From: an uncultured Burkholderiales bacterium
Lineage (GTDB): Bacteria; Pseudomonadota; Gammaproteobacteria; Burkholderiales; Burkholderiaceae_C
Assembly: GCA_903932865.1 (NCBI GenBank)
Contig: CAIZHQ010000013.1
Location: 82,844 to 146,843 of the forward strand
Reading direction: 5' to 3'
DNA: 64,000 nucleotides
Positions within the stretch are counted from its first letter, which is position 1, and each line of letters opens with the position of its first letter. The notes beneath the pieces were generated by a model. It saw only the letters and a list, made by a program, of their open reading frames with translations. It was not told where the DNA came from and did not search any database. The position numbers and the translations under genes are program-made. Of the stretch, positions 9,898 to 20,336 are shown in pieces.

Positions 9898-10537
9898 CTT
9901 GATCGCTTTCGATTGGGATGGCACGCTGTTCGACTCTACAGCCCTCATCACCCGCTGCATCCAGCGCGCCGTTGTGGACGTGGGCGGGCAAGAGCCCACC
10001 CGTGAAGCCGCTTCTTATGTGATTGGCTTGTCGCTCTTGCCCGCGCTGGCCCATGCCGCGCCCGATGTGCCCAAGGACAAATACCCGGCCCTGGGGGAGC
10101 GTTACCGTCACCATTACCTGCAGCACCAGCACGACATCAGCCTGTTCGAAGGCGTACTGGATTTGCTGGACGCCCTCAAAGCACGGCACCATTGGCTGAC
10201 AGTGGCCACCGGCAAAAGTCGCCACGGCCTGAACGAGTCCTTGCAGGCGGTCGAATTGCGCGGCGTGTTCGATGGCTCGCGCACGGCCGATGAGACAGCG
10301 GGCAAGCCCAACCCCTTGATGCTGCACGAGTTGATGCGCGAATTTGGCGCAGAGCCCGAGCGCACCTTGATGATTGGGGACACCACGCATGACCTGCAAA
10401 TGGCGCTGAATGCCGGGTGTGCCAGCGTGGCCGTGAGTTATGGGGCCCACGAGCCCGAGGCCTTTCATGTGCTTGAGCCGCGTCATGTCGCGCACAGCGT
10501 GCGCGAATTGCACGACTGGTTGTTGAAACACGCTTGA
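9869..10537 (+). CDS. HAD-family phosphatase, phosphoglycolate phosphatase-like
   Basis: This 222-residue protein is a haloacid dehalogenase superfamily hydrolase. Motif I is FDWDGTLFDS with nucleophile Asp15 and Asp17, motif II lies in VATGKS, the motif III Lys in AGKPNP and motif IV is GDTTHD. A helical cap follows motif I, as in the Gph/PGP subfamily that dephosphorylates small phosphometabolites. The substrate cannot be read from the sequence, and a second, more typical gph homologue is present at 62479. It overlaps the end of rluC by 29 bp and is followed 14 bp later by the Rieske gene, so these genes are likely co-transcribed. Confidence 0.88.
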   Translation: MPKTRPRQFDLIAFDWDGTLFDSTALITRCIQRAVVDVGGQEPTREAASYVIGLSLLPALAHAAPDVPKDKYPALGERYRHHYLQHQHDISLFEGVLDLLDALKARHHWLTVATGKSRHGLNESLQAVELRGVFDGSRTADETAGKPNPLMLHELMREFGAEPERTLMIGDTTHDLQMALNAGCASVAVSYGAHEPEAFHVLEPRHVAHSVRELHDWLLKHA

Positions 10538-10551
10538 AATGAGGAGCGCCG

Positions 10552-10917
10552 ATGGAGCCCATGGTCCCTTTGTGCAACAGCGCCGACTTGGTCAACGGTG
10601 GGCGGGCTGTGCCTTTTGACATCGTGTACGCAGGGCAGACTTGCCGAGCTTTTGCCATTCGTTACCAAGACCAGGTGCACGCCTACCTGAACCGCTGCAC
10701 CCATGTGGCGATGGAAATGGATTACCAGCCCGACCGGTTTTATGACGACACGGGACGGTGGCTCATGTGTGCAACGCACGGCGCCATCTACCAACCCGAT
10801 ACCGGCGCTTGCTCCGGCGGGCCTTGCCGTGGTGGGTTGGTCAAAATAGACCTTTCAGAGCAGAACGGCGTGGTTCACTGGCATACTGCCTATAACTTAA
10901 AACCGCTTGAATTTTGA
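10552..10917 (+). CDS. Small Rieske [2Fe-2S] protein
   Basis: A 121-residue stand-alone Rieske domain. The cluster ligands are Cys49-X-His51 and Cys73-X2-His76 (motifs CTH and CATHG), the standard ferredoxin-type Rieske spacing seen in NirD and dioxygenase ferredoxins. There is no signal peptide or membrane helix, so it should be cytoplasmic. The partner oxidoreductase is unknown; no oxygenase or reductase gene is adjacent. It sits between the HAD phosphatase and sppA. An SD-like GAGGAG lies at 10541-10546 before ATG 10552. A role as electron carrier is inferred from the family only. Confidence 0.88.
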   Translation: MEPMVPLCNSADLVNGGRAVPFDIVYAGQTCRAFAIRYQDQVHAYLNRCTHVAMEMDYQPDRFYDDTGRWLMCATHGAIYQPDTGACSGGPCRGGLVKIDLSEQNGVVHWHTAYNLKPLEF

Positions 10918-10919
10918 AC

Positions 10920-11942
10920 ATGCAAGACCCTCAGGACAGCTCGTCCGCGCCCGTCCCCGCCCAAGCTTTGTCGGACTCGATGCCCGCCCCAGCCCCGGTG
11001 CTCAATCCGGTAGACGAAATCTGGGCCCGAAAAACCTTGGCGGACCTGGCTTTTGCCAACCTCAAGGAGCAGCAATCACAGCGCCGATGGAAGTTGGGGA
11101 TGCGCTTGGCCTGGTTGCTCTTTTTGAGCATAGTGGTTTGGCAGGCCTTCAGCTTCAATTCACCAGCAAACCACACCAGTTTTCCGCACACGGCCATGGT
11201 CACCATCCAAGGTGAAATCGGCCCAGACACCGAAGCCAGTGCGCAAAACATCATGTCGTCCATGCGCACGGCACTTGAAGACCAGGGCTCGCAAGCCTTG
11301 GTCTTGCTCATCAATTCGCCCGGTGGCAGCCCAGTGCAGGCAGGTCTTATCAATGATGAAATCACACGGTTGCGCGCCTTGCACAACAAACCCATCTACG
11401 CTGTGGTCGAGGAGTCTTGCGCCTCGGCGGCTTATTACATTGCCGCTGCAGCCGACCAAATTTATGTCGACAAGGCCAGTCTGGTGGGCAGCATTGGCGT
11501 TTTGATGGACGGTTTTGGCTTCACCGGGCTCATGGACAAGCTGGGCGTGGAGCGGCGCTTGATGACTGCCGGTGAGAACAAGGGCTTTTTGGACCCTTTC
11601 AGCCCGCAAACTCAGCCTCAACGCCAACACGCTCAAGCCATGCTCAACCAGATCCACGCCCAATTCATCGACGTGGTCAAAAAAGGCCGGGGAGATCGAC
11701 TCAAAGTCACGCCAGAGTTGTTCAGCGGTTTGTTCTGGAGTGGCCAACAGGCCGTGGATCTGGGCTTGGCCGACAGCTTGGGCAGTGTGGATGGCGTTGC
11801 CCGTGAGGTGGTCAAGGCCCCTGACGTGATCGACTACACCCAGCGCGAAAACGTGGCTGAGCGGCTGGTCAAGCGCTTTGGTGTGGCCGTGGGTGAGGGC
11901 AGTGTACGTGCCATGCGCACGGCGGGCGCTGGTTTGCGCTGA
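10920..11942 (+). CDS. sppA: Signal peptide peptidase SppA-type, S49 family
   Basis: A membrane serine peptidase that degrades leftover signal peptides. The 340-residue protein has a Pro-rich cytoplasmic start, one membrane anchor at about residues 60-80, then the ClpP-like S49 domain. The Ser-Lys dyad is visible as Ser169 in ESCASAAYYIA and Lys221 in AGENKGFLDPF; INSPGGSP forms the oxyanion-hole strand. Length fits the short (36K-type) SppA rather than the 67K enterobacterial form. I take ATG 10920; a TTG two codons earlier overlaps the Rieske stop. It ends 8 bp from the convergent methyltransferase gene. Confidence 0.9.
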   Translation: MQDPQDSSSAPVPAQALSDSMPAPAPVLNPVDEIWARKTLADLAFANLKEQQSQRRWKLGMRLAWLLFLSIVVWQAFSFNSPANHTSFPHTAMVTIQGEIGPDTEASAQNIMSSMRTALEDQGSQALVLLINSPGGSPVQAGLINDEITRLRALHNKPIYAVVEESCASAAYYIAAAADQIYVDKASLVGSIGVLMDGFGFTGLMDKLGVERRLMTAGENKGFLDPFSPQTQPQRQHAQAMLNQIHAQFIDVVKKGRGDRLKVTPELFSGLFWSGQQAVDLGLADSLGSVDGVAREVVKAPDVIDYTQRENVAERLVKRFGVAVGEGSVRAMRTAGAGLR

Positions 11943-11950
11943 GGCGCCGT

Positions 11951-12724
11951 TCAAGGCCCGAGGGCGTAAACCGCTGGGGTATGCGCATCAGGGCCTTGGG
12001 TACCCTTTTTCCATTGCGCGACGGTGTGGCTCTGAACATGGGCGGACGGCAGCGTCAAGCCACTGGCAATGGCCAACCGGGTGTTGGCATTCAGGCTTTG
12101 GAGCAAGCCGCTGAGCATGGCTGCGTTGCGGTATGGGGTTTCGATCCACAACTGGGTCTGCCCTGTTTTGAGCGCCAACGTCTCCAGTTGCTTCAAGCGG
12201 GAAGCCCGTTCGGCCGCGTCTTGAGGTAAGTAACCCACAAAGGCGAAGTTCTGGCCATTGAGGCCGCTGGCGGCCAATGCCAGCAGCAAAGACACCGGAC
12301 CCACCATAGGCACCACGTCGATGCCCAGATCGTGTGCAGCCCGCACCACCGAACTGCCCGGGTCCGCTACGGCGGGCATGCCCGCTTCACTCACCAGTCC
12401 CACATCGTGCCCCTGCAGGGCAGCGGCCAGTAGCGGTTTGCCGTCAAAGCCCGATTGGTGGTCGCCTTTTTTGTGAACATGGCGCGGTAATTCGGTGATG
12501 GATTGTTCTGGCAGGGAGGCGATCAGCGGATGCGTTTGACCCACGCGCTTGAGGAAGGCGCGGGTGCTTTTGGCGTTCTCGCACACCCAATGCTGGATGC
12601 GTGCGGTGGTGGCCAGGGTGCTGGTGGGCAACACCTCGGTGATGGGGGCTTGCTCGGCGCAGCCAAAGTCCAGGGGCGTGGGCACCAAAAACAGGCGACC
12701 TAAGGGGCGTGGCGCGGCGCTCAC
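11951..12724 (-). CDS. SAM-dependent methyltransferase of the tetrapyrrole methylase (RsmI-like) family
   Basis: The 257-residue protein shows the tetrapyrrole-methylase fold: a first strand with LFLVPTPLDFG, then GHDVGLVSEAGMPAVADPGS (the glycine/proline loop of RsmI-type enzymes), VVPMVGPVSLLLALAASG and NFAFVGYLPQ. RsmI proper 2'-O-methylates C1402 of 16S rRNA; this shorter protein next to yceF is a paralogous type in Burkholderiales and its target is not certain. It overlaps yceF by 4 bp and is convergent with sppA, with no terminator visible in the 8-bp gap. Confidence 0.8.
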   Translation of the reverse strand: MSAAPRPLGRLFLVPTPLDFGCAEQAPITEVLPTSTLATTARIQHWVCENAKSTRAFLKRVGQTHPLIASLPEQSITELPRHVHKKGDHQSGFDGKPLLAAALQGHDVGLVSEAGMPAVADPGSSVVRAAHDLGIDVVPMVGPVSLLLALAASGLNGQNFAFVGYLPQDAAERASRLKQLETLALKTGQTQLWIETPYRNAAMLSGLLQSLNANTRLAIASGLTLPSAHVQSHTVAQWKKGTQGPDAHTPAVYALGP

Positions 12725-13356
12725 AGCAGTTTGACCCCAGCTTTGCGCAGCAAACGCGCGGTGCGGATCAGCGGCAATCCGATCAGGGCAGTCGGGTCGT
12801 CATTGTCGATGGATTCCAGCAACGCAATCCCTAAGCCCTCGCTTTTGGCGCTGCCAGCGCAATCGTAGGGTTTTTCCGCCAGCAAATAGGCCTCAATTGC
12901 TTCGTCGCTCAAGTCACGAAAGACCACATGAACCTCAGCCACGTCCACTTCTTCAAAGCCTGTGGCCAGGCAAACCACGGCCAGCGCAGTCTGAAAAATC
13001 ACCGTCTGGCCGCGCATTTGGCGCAGCTGCGCCACGGCATGCACGTGTTCACCTGGCTTGCCCAGGGGTTGGCCCGCCAAATCGGCCACCTGGTCTGAAC
13101 CAATCACCACCGCATCGGGGTGCAAAGCCGCCACGGCCCGGGCCTTGGCCAGGGCCAGTCGTCGGGCCAAGGCCTGTGGTGCTTCCCCCGGCTGGGGTGT
13201 TTCGTCTACACCCGGCGCGCTCACAACAAAAGGGATGCGCAGGCGCTCGAGCAGTTCGCGCCGGTAAGCTGAGGTCGAGCCCAGCACCACGGAACGGACA
13301 GGGGGGGCAGAGGAGTTCAAGATCGAGGTCAAAGCGCTGGCCCTGGTGAAATGCAA
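12721..13356 (-). CDS. yceF: Maf-family nucleotide pyrophosphatase (YceF-type)
   Basis: Maf proteins hydrolyse modified or non-canonical nucleoside triphosphates; the YceF subgroup prefers 7-methyl-GTP. The signature VVLGSTSAYRRELLERL opens the domain, and ALAKARAVA and VIGSDQVADL follow, with the catalytic Asp in the latter. The family match, plus position divergent to yceD-rpmF-plsX exactly as in E. coli, supports YceF. ATG 13356 gives 211 residues with about 23 extra N-terminal residues; TTG 13320 would give a length closer to the family. Only 26 bp separate this start from the divergent yceD start, another hint that the true start may be further in. Confidence 0.88.
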   Translation of the reverse strand: MHFTRASALTSILNSSAPPVRSVVLGSTSAYRRELLERLRIPFVVSAPGVDETPQPGEAPQALARRLALAKARAVAALHPDAVVIGSDQVADLAGQPLGKPGEHVHAVAQLRQMRGQTVIFQTALAVVCLATGFEEVDVAEVHVVFRDLSDEAIEAYLLAEKPYDCAGSAKSEGLGIALLESIDNDDPTALIGLPLIRTARLLRKAGVKLL

Positions 13357-13382
13357 ATGGGTGATTCTCTTACACTGCAGCC

Positions 13383-13931
13383 ATGGAAAAAAAAATAGAA
13401 CCCCAAAACCTGGATGTAATAATTTTTGCGCGCGACGCGCTCAGCCTGAATGGGCAGGGCGTGTTGGCCGATTGGCCGCGATTGGCGCAGGAATTGTTCG
13501 GCAGCGACGTGTCTTCGGGGCCTGTGGTTTGGCAACTGCAGGGTCGATCGGTTCCGCAATCTGGCGGCGCTGATCAGATCTGGCTGGATTTGAAAGCGGT
13601 GGTGAATTTGCCCCTGCAATGCCAGCGCTGCCTGACGCCGGTGCTGGCGGTGGTGCAGGCCGAACGCAGTTTTCGTTTTGTCTCCGATGAAGCCACAGCG
13701 ATGGCCCTGGATGATGAGTCTGAGGAAGACATTCTGGTGATCAGTCGCGACTTTGACGCACTGGCACTGATCGAAGATGAGTTGATTTTGTCCTTGCCCC
13801 TGGTGCCTTTGCACGAGGTGTGCCCCGAAGCGATGACGACGTCAGTGGCAGACCCCGAATTTGAAGCCGCAGCGCAGCGACCCAACCCCTTTGGGGTTCT
13901 TGCCGGTCTTAAAACAGACAAGTCCCCTTAA
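13383..13931 (+). CDS. yceD: YceD/DUF177 family protein linked to 23S rRNA accumulation
   Basis: The 182-residue protein belongs to the DUF177 family, characterised by the LQCQRCLTPV motif (two cysteines) and the acidic ESEEDILVISRDFD segment, both seen here. In E. coli YceD is tied to normal 23S rRNA levels, and the gene is nearly always upstream of rpmF. Here rpmF follows at 140 bp. The gap contains a weak promoter-like stretch (TTAGGATATAATCA at 13966-13979 has a good -10 core), so rpmF may also be expressed separately. Confidence 0.9.
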   Translation: MEKKIEPQNLDVIIFARDALSLNGQGVLADWPRLAQELFGSDVSSGPVVWQLQGRSVPQSGGADQIWLDLKAVVNLPLQCQRCLTPVLAVVQAERSFRFVSDEATAMALDDESEEDILVISRDFDALALIEDELILSLPLVPLHEVCPEAMTTSVADPEFEAAAQRPNPFGVLAGLKTDKSP

Positions 13932-13971
13932 AGAGGCCAAAAGCCTGTATCCCATCAGGCCCAGCTTAGGA

Positions 13972-13977
13972 TATAAT
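13972..13977 (+). promoter_or_regulatory. Candidate -10 box upstream of rpmF
   Basis: TATAAT is present on the plus strand within the yceD-rpmF gap, about 95 bp before the rpmF start. The -35 hexamer at the right spacing is poor, so this is a tentative promoter for the L32/fatty-acid cluster. Confidence 0.4.
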
Positions 13978-14071
13978 CAATGGCTTCGCCCAGTTATTCC
14001 GAGCGACACTCTCATCAACCAGAAGCTGCGTTTTCATTGGCGCGGACTCCACAAGCTTCCAAGGAGCCATC

Positions 14072-14254
14072 ATGGCCGTTCAGCAAAACAAAAAATCGCC
14101 CTCCAAGCGTGGTATGCACCGTTCGCACAATGCCTTGAATGTTCCAGGCATTGCTGTTGAACCCACAACAGGCGAAACTCACCTGCGTCACCACATCAGC
14201 CCGAACGGTTTTTACCGTGGCCGCCAAGTGCTGAAGAACAAGTCCGAAGCCTGA
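14072..14254 (+). CDS. rpmF: 50S ribosomal protein L32
   Basis: The 60-residue basic protein has the L32 start [19 protein letters not shown] and the closing [15 protein letters not shown]. It lacks the zinc-binding cysteine pairs, so it is the zinc-independent (C-) form. AAGGAG lies just before ATG 14072. It is followed by a hairpin with a T-run (14281-14323) before plsX, so part of its mRNA may end there, which would let L32 be made in excess over the lipid enzymes. Confidence 0.97.
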   Translation: MAVQQNKKSPSKRGMHRSHNALNVPGIAVEPTTGETHLRHHISPNGFYRGRQVLKNKSEA

Positions 14255-14280
14255 TCGGCGTCAGCCCTCAAGCCTCAAGA

Positions 14281-14323
14281 GGCCCGGCGCTACTTTTTGA
14301 GTAGCTTCGGGCTTTTGTTTTTG
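14281..14323 (+). terminator. Hairpin with T-run between rpmF and plsX (partial terminator or attenuator)
   Basis: Arms GCCCG/CGGGC (14282-14286 and 14308-14312) and GCTACT/AGTAGC (14289-14294 and 14300-14305), separated by a 2x2 internal loop, enclose a TTTTG loop. TTTTGTTTTTG follows. It has the form of an intrinsic terminator inside the cluster. Confidence 0.75.
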
Positions 14324-14366
14324 TGGCTTTTGCTCAGTATTGCCCGGTTTTCAGCCCAAGGATTCC

Positions 14367-15431
14367 ATGACCTCGCCCACCCCGATCACTCTGGCTGTCG
14401 ATTGCATGGGCGGCGACCACGGCCCCCGCGTCACGCTGGCGGCCTGCCGACGTTTTCTGTCTACACACTCGGATGCCCGCCTCTTGTTGGTGGGCCGAGC
14501 AGAGGAACTCGCTGGTTTTGCCGATCCCCGGGTTGGGGTCGTGGTGGCCACCGAAGTGGTGGAGATGGACGACTCACTCGAAGTGGCTTTGCGCAAGAAA
14601 AAAGACTCTTCCATGCGTGTGGCCATTGAGCAGGTGCGTGATGGCAAGGCTGACGCCGCCGTCTCGGCGGGCAACACGGGCGCCTTGATGGCCATTGCCC
14701 GTTATGTACTCAAGACCATGGACGGGATTGACCGCCCTGCCATAGCGGGACAGATGCCCAACTTCAAGGGTGGCGGAACCACCATGCTTGATTTGGGCGC
14801 TAATGTGGATTGCTCGCCCGAGCATTTGCTTCAGTTTGCGGTCATGGGCTCAGCCTTGGTGTCTGTGCTGCAAAACAAGGACCAACCTTCGGTCGGCTTG
14901 TTGAATATTGGCGAAGAAGCCATAAAAGGAAATGAAATCATCAAAAAAACGGGTGAATTGCTGCGTTCTGCAGGCAACTCCGGGGATTTGAATTTCCATG
15001 GCAATGTTGAGGGCAACGATATTTTCAAGGGCACGGTGGACATTGTGGTTTGTGATGGCTTTGTCGGTAACGTGGCACTGAAGGCGAGCGAAGGCTTGGC
15101 CACCATGATCGGTGGCTTTCTGAAAAATGAGTTCTCTCGCAACATTTTCACCAAAATGGTTGCAATTTTGGCTTATCCGGTGTTATCAGCATTTAAAAAT
15201 CGTGTTGACCACCGCCGTTACAACGGCGCAGCCTTGCTGGGTTTGCGTGGCCTGGTCTTCAAGAGCCACGGATCGGCAGACGAGATCGCTTTCGAGACGG
15301 CCCTGAACCGGGCTTATGATGCAGGCCGAAACCAATTGCTGGACCGCGTTCGTGAGCGCATCGCCCATGCCGCCCCTTTGTTGATGGGTGCGCAGGCCGA
15401 GCGGGCAGAACCAGTGGTCACACCCCTATGA
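14367..15431 (+). CDS. plsX: Phosphate acyltransferase PlsX
   Basis: PlsX makes acyl-phosphate from acyl-ACP, feeding PlsY in phospholipid synthesis. The 354-residue protein opens with [18 protein letters not shown], and contains [11 protein letters not shown] and [13 protein letters not shown], all characteristic of PlsX. The ATG at 14367 is preceded by AAGGA; a TTG at 14340 in the same frame lacks such support and lies in the terminator's shadow. It ends with a 4-bp ATGA overlap with fabH, so the two are translationally coupled. Confidence 0.96.
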   Translation: MTSPTPITLAVDCMGGDHGPRVTLAACRRFLSTHSDARLLLVGRAEELAGFADPRVGVVVATEVVEMDDSLEVALRKKKDSSMRVAIEQVRDGKADAAVSAGNTGALMAIARYVLKTMDGIDRPAIAGQMPNFKGGGTTMLDLGANVDCSPEHLLQFAVMGSALVSVLQNKDQPSVGLLNIGEEAIKGNEIIKKTGELLRSAGNSGDLNFHGNVEGNDIFKGTVDIVVCDGFVGNVALKASEGLATMIGGFLKNEFSRNIFTKMVAILAYPVLSAFKNRVDHRRYNGAALLGLRGLVFKSHGSADEIAFETALNRAYDAGRNQLLDRVRERIAHAAPLLMGAQAERAEPVVTPL

Positions 15432-16405
15432 GAATTTATTCACGCATCATTGGCACCGGCAGCTATCTGCCTGAGAAACGCTTGAGCAATGCCGATCTGG
15501 CCGCCGACCTTGCCTTGCAAGGGGTGGAAACTTCGGACGACTGGATCGTTGAGCGCACGGGTATCCGTGCTCGGCATTTCGCTGCCGACCACCAAGGTTG
15601 CAGTGATCTGGCCACCGAAGCCGCTCACAAAGCTTTGCATGCTGCAGGCTTGTCAGCCAGCGACATCGACCTGATCATTGTGGCGACGTCCACACCCGAC
15701 ATGGTGTTCCCCTCCGTGGCGACCATGGTCCAAAACAAACTGGGCACCGCAGGCTGTCCAGCGTTTGACGTTCAAGCCGTATGCACCGGCTTCATTTATG
15801 CACTCTCGGTGGCTGATGCCATGATCCAGAACGGGTCGGCGAAGCGGGCGCTGGTCATTGGCGCAGAAGTTTTCAGCCGCATCTTGGACTTCAAAGACAG
15901 AACCACTTGTGTGTTGTTCGGTGACGGTGCAGGCGCGGTTGTGCTCGAAGCGTCAGAACAGCCCGGCGTTTTGGCCACCGACTTGCACGCTGACGGCAAA
16001 TACAAAGATATTTTGTGCGTACCAGGGCACGTTAATCGGGGCGGCATTCTGGGCGATCCTGTGCTCAAGATGGACGGCCAGGCCGTCTTCAAATTGGCGG
16101 TGGGCGTGCTCGAAGACACGGCCCGCGCCAGCCTGGCCAAGGCCAACTTGACCGAAGCCGACATTGACTGGTTGATCCCGCACCAAGCCAACATCCGCAT
16201 CATGCAAAGCACCGCCAAAAAGCTCAAGATGAGCGCTGACAAAGTGGTGGTGACGGTGGACCAGCATGGCAACACCTCGGCCGCTTCGATCCCGCTGGCG
16301 CTGGATGCTGCTGTGCGCGACGGACGCATCCAGCGTGGCCAGACCCTCATGCTCGAAGGTGTGGGCGGTGGCTTCACCTGGGGCTCGGTCCTTTTGCGTT
16401 ATTGA
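15428..16405 (+). CDS. fabH: Beta-ketoacyl-ACP synthase III
   Basis: FabH condenses acetyl-CoA with malonyl-ACP to start fatty-acid synthesis. The 325-residue protein carries the full Cys-His-Asn triad: Cys119 in DVQAVCTGF, His252 in [11 protein letters not shown] and Asn282 in [10 protein letters not shown]. The N-terminal [13 protein letters not shown] and C-terminal [14 protein letters not shown] are typical. It overlaps plsX by 4 bp; the gap to fabD is 91 bp, in which I see nothing definite. Confidence 0.97.
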   Translation: MRIYSRIIGTGSYLPEKRLSNADLAADLALQGVETSDDWIVERTGIRARHFAADHQGCSDLATEAAHKALHAAGLSASDIDLIIVATSTPDMVFPSVATMVQNKLGTAGCPAFDVQAVCTGFIYALSVADAMIQNGSAKRALVIGAEVFSRILDFKDRTTCVLFGDGAGAVVLEASEQPGVLATDLHADGKYKDILCVPGHVNRGGILGDPVLKMDGQAVFKLAVGVLEDTARASLAKANLTEADIDWLIPHQANIRIMQSTAKKLKMSADKVVVTVDQHGNTSAASIPLALDAAVRDGRIQRGQTLMLEGVGGGFTWGSVLLRY

Positions 16406-16496
16406 TTTGCTGTTGATTTGACAGGCCCGGGTCAGAGATGCGTGGCACGCCCCATTTCACGATCTCGGATTCTTCGCGGATACCCAAAATTTGAAC

Positions 16497-17443
16497 ATGA
16501 CCTCATTCGCTTTTGTTTTTCCCGGTCAGGGCTCCCAATCGGTGGGCATGTTGGACGCTTGGGGTGACCACCCTGTGGTGCACGAAACCCTCAAAGAAGC
16601 TTCTGACGCTTTGGGCGAAGACGTGGCCCAGCTCATCCATGAAGGCCCCAAAGAAGCGTTGGCCATGACCACCAACACCCAACCGGTGATGCTGGTGTCG
16701 GCGGTGGCGGCTTACCGCGCTTGGCTGGCCGAAGGCGGCACCAAGCCGTCGGTGGTGGCCGGTCATTCATTGGGTGAGTACAGCGCCTTGGTGGCTTCAG
16801 GTGTGCTGACGCTGGCGCAAGCTGCCCCCTTGGTGCGCCTGCGCGCCGCTGCCATGCAAGAAGCTGTGCCCGTGGGCGTGGGTGCCATGGCCGCGATTTT
16901 AGGTTTGGCTTCGGACAAAGTCATCGCCGGCTGCCGGGAGGCGCAAGCCACTTTCTCGCCAGGCAGCACCGAAGTGGTGGCGGCTGCGAACTTCAACGAC
17001 GCGGCGCAAACCGTGATCGCCGGCAGCAAAGCTGCCGTGGACAAAGCCTGCGAAGTGCTCAAAGGCATGGGCGCCAAGCGCGCGCTGATCTTGCCCGTGT
17101 CGGCCCCGTTCCACTCGATTCTGATGAAGCCTGCAGCCGAAAAGCTTCGTGAAAAGCTGGCCACCTTGGCCTTGGGTGTGCCGCAAATTCCAGTACTCAA
17201 CAACATTGATGTGGCCATCGAAACCGACGCGGACCGCATCCGAGACGCGCTGTACCGGCAGGCCTTTGGCCCGGTGCGCTGGGTGGAGTGCGTGCAGGCC
17301 ATCAGGGCCCGTGGCGTCAAAACCGTGGTCGAGTGCGGTCCTGGCAAAGTGCTGGCGGGCATGATCAAGCGCATTGACGCTGAATTGAACGGCGTGGCGC
17401 TTTACGACCCTGCGACTTTGGCTGAAGTGAAAGGAATCCTGGC

Positions 17444-17447
<4 letters not shown>
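16497..17447 (+). CDS. fabD: Malonyl-CoA:ACP transacylase
   Basis: FabD moves malonyl from CoA to ACP. The 316-residue protein starts with FAFVFPGQGSQSVGML, has the nucleophile Ser91 in VVAGHSLGEYSALV and catalytic His206 in SAPFHSILM. ATG 16497 is preferred over TTG 16491 two codons earlier. It overlaps fabG by 4 bp (ATGA). Confidence 0.97.
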
Positions 17448-18486
<1,039 letters not shown>

Positions 18487-18492
18487 TCGACG

Positions 18493-19737
18493 ATGACCCG
18501 GCGCCGAGTTGTAGTCACGGGTTTGGGATGCATCAGCCCCGTGGGCAACACGGTGTCTGAGGCATGGTCCAACCTGATCGCCGGTCAATCCGGCATTGGT
18601 CCCATCACCCGATTTGACGCGACAGCCATGTCGTGCCGGATCGCCGGTGAAATCAAAAACTTTGACCTCGAGTCCTATATCTCCGCCAAAGAGGCGCGGA
18701 CGATGGACAAATTTATCCATTACGGCATTGCTGCAGCGGCTCAGGCCATTGAAGATGCTGGTTTGCCCTCAGGCGACGCGCTGGGTGAAGAAGAGGCTTG
18801 CCGCACGGGTGTTGTGATTGGTTCGGGCATTGGCGGCTTGCCGCTGATTGAAGAAACCCACATCGAGTACGTGGCGCGTGGCGCGCGCCGCATCTCTCCA
18901 TTTTTTGTACCGGCCTCAATCATCAACATGATTTCTGGACATGTGTCGATGCGCCATGGCTTCAAGGGCCCCAACCTGGCTGTTGTGACTGCGTGCACCA
19001 CAGGCTTGCACAGCATTGGCGAAGCCGGTCGCTTGATCGAATACGGCGATGCCGACGTGATGATCGCTGGCGGTTCTGAAGGCACTGTGTCGCCGCTGGG
19101 TGTGGGAGGCTTTGCCGCCATGCGCGCCTTGTCGACCCGCAACGACGACCCTGCAGCGGCATCGCGCCCCTGGGACAAAGACCGCGATGGTTTTGTGCTG
19201 GGCGAAGGCGCGGGTGTGATGGTGCTTGAAGAGTACGAACACGCCAAGGCCCGTGGCGCAAAAATTTACGCCGAGCTGTCAGGTTACGGCATGAGTGCTG
19301 ACGCTGGTCATATGACAGCACCCAGCATGGACGGCCCCCGCCGCGCCATGATCAACGCCATGCGCAACGCTGGCATCAATCCGGACCAGATCGATTACTT
19401 GAACGCACACGGCACCTCCACGCCATTGGGGGACATCAATGAAACCAATGCCATCAAGGCGGCTTTGGGTGCCCACGCTTACAAAACCGTGGTCAGCTCC
19501 ACCAAGTCCATGACCGGTCACCTGTTGGGTGGTGCGGGGGGCATCGAGAGCGTGTTCACTGTGCTGGCGATGCACCACCAAAAAGTGCCGCCGACCATCA
19601 ACCTGGTCAACCCCGACCCGGAATGCGACCTAGACTATTGTGCCAACACGGCACGCGATCTCAAAATCGATGTGGCCTTGAAAAACAATTTTGGTTTTGG
19701 CGGCACCAACGGCTCTTTGGTGTTCAAACGCCTCTGA
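18493..19737 (+). CDS. fabF: Beta-ketoacyl-ACP synthase II
   Basis: FabF elongates acyl-ACP by Claisen condensation. The 414-residue thiolase-fold enzyme has Cys168 in [14 protein letters not shown], His306 in [12 protein letters not shown] and His343 in [14 protein letters not shown], the Cys-His-His triad of [22 protein letters not shown] is the usual start. It lies 6 bp after acpP and closes the fab cluster. Confidence 0.98.
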   Translation: MTRRRVVVTGLGCISPVGNTVSEAWSNLIAGQSGIGPITRFDATAMSCRIAGEIKNFDLESYISAKEARTMDKFIHYGIAAAAQAIEDAGLPSGDALGEEEACRTGVVIGSGIGGLPLIEETHIEYVARGARRISPFFVPASIINMISGHVSMRHGFKGPNLAVVTACTTGLHSIGEAGRLIEYGDADVMIAGGSEGTVSPLGVGGFAAMRALSTRNDDPAAASRPWDKDRDGFVLGEGAGVMVLEEYEHAKARGAKIYAELSGYGMSADAGHMTAPSMDGPRRAMINAMRNAGINPDQIDYLNAHGTSTPLGDINETNAIKAALGAHAYKTVVSSTKSMTGHLLGGAGGIESVFTVLAMHHQKVPPTINLVNPDPECDLDYCANTARDLKIDVALKNNFGFGGTNGSLVFKRL

Positions 19738-19762
19738 CGGCCCTTCAGGCAAGGTTCAAGCC

Positions 19763-20257
19763 ATGTACAACGCCCCGCCTGTGGTTTACCCGGTGGGGCG
19801 TTTTGTTGCGGGCCGTATTTTGCTGGTGGCCGTCTGCGGGCTTTCGGCCGTGGGCATGGTCAGCTGGCAAGTGCAAACGCTGGTCACCGGCCCCAAGTTG
19901 TGGGCCGGTTGGTGGATGTGGGCCACATGTGCTTTGTGTGCTGCGCTTTGGGCTCCCAGGCAAGCACTGACCCAGGGGCGTTTGGGTTGGAGCGGCGAAA
20001 GCTGGTTTTGGCAAGCCGATTCAGACACGGTCGAACCGACCCAAGCCGTTGCCGTCTCGGTGGGCCTGGACACCGGCCAAGGCCTGTTGTTGTGGGTGCA
20101 GCCGCTGGATGAGCAGGGCCGTGCACAGGGTCGACGGGCCAGCGCCTGGGTACAGGCGGGCGCGATGCCCTCAAAGTGGCACGGATTTAGATGCGCTGTA
20201 TATTCGCGCCCGAAGACGGAGGTGCTGCCAGACGGGAGACTGCAAGAGCGTGTTTGA
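19763..20257 (+). CDS. Small membrane protein downstream of fabF, function unknown
   Basis: From ATG 19763 a 164-residue protein is predicted with two hydrophobic segments near the N-terminus (about residues 13-35 and 38-60) and a soluble C-terminal part with WHGFRCAVYSR near its end. In other Burkholderiales a similar small membrane protein lies between fabF and rpoE. The layout (two helices plus a beta-rich tail) resembles the YgfX/CptA group, but similarity by eye is too weak to name it. It begins 25 bp after fabF. The longer open frame upstream, which overlaps fabF, is not used. Confidence 0.7.
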   Translation: MYNAPPVVYPVGRFVAGRILLVAVCGLSAVGMVSWQVQTLVTGPKLWAGWWMWATCALCAALWAPRQALTQGRLGWSGESWFWQADSDTVEPTQAVAVSVGLDTGQGLLLWVQPLDEQGRAQGRRASAWVQAGAMPSKWHGFRCAVYSRPKTEVLPDGRLQERV

Positions 20258-20336
20258 TGTGGCTTGAAATGGCCGTTTTCACCCACATCTGTCATGGCGC
20301 TGAAATCTGGTTTAAACCGACACAAGGAGGCTTTTT

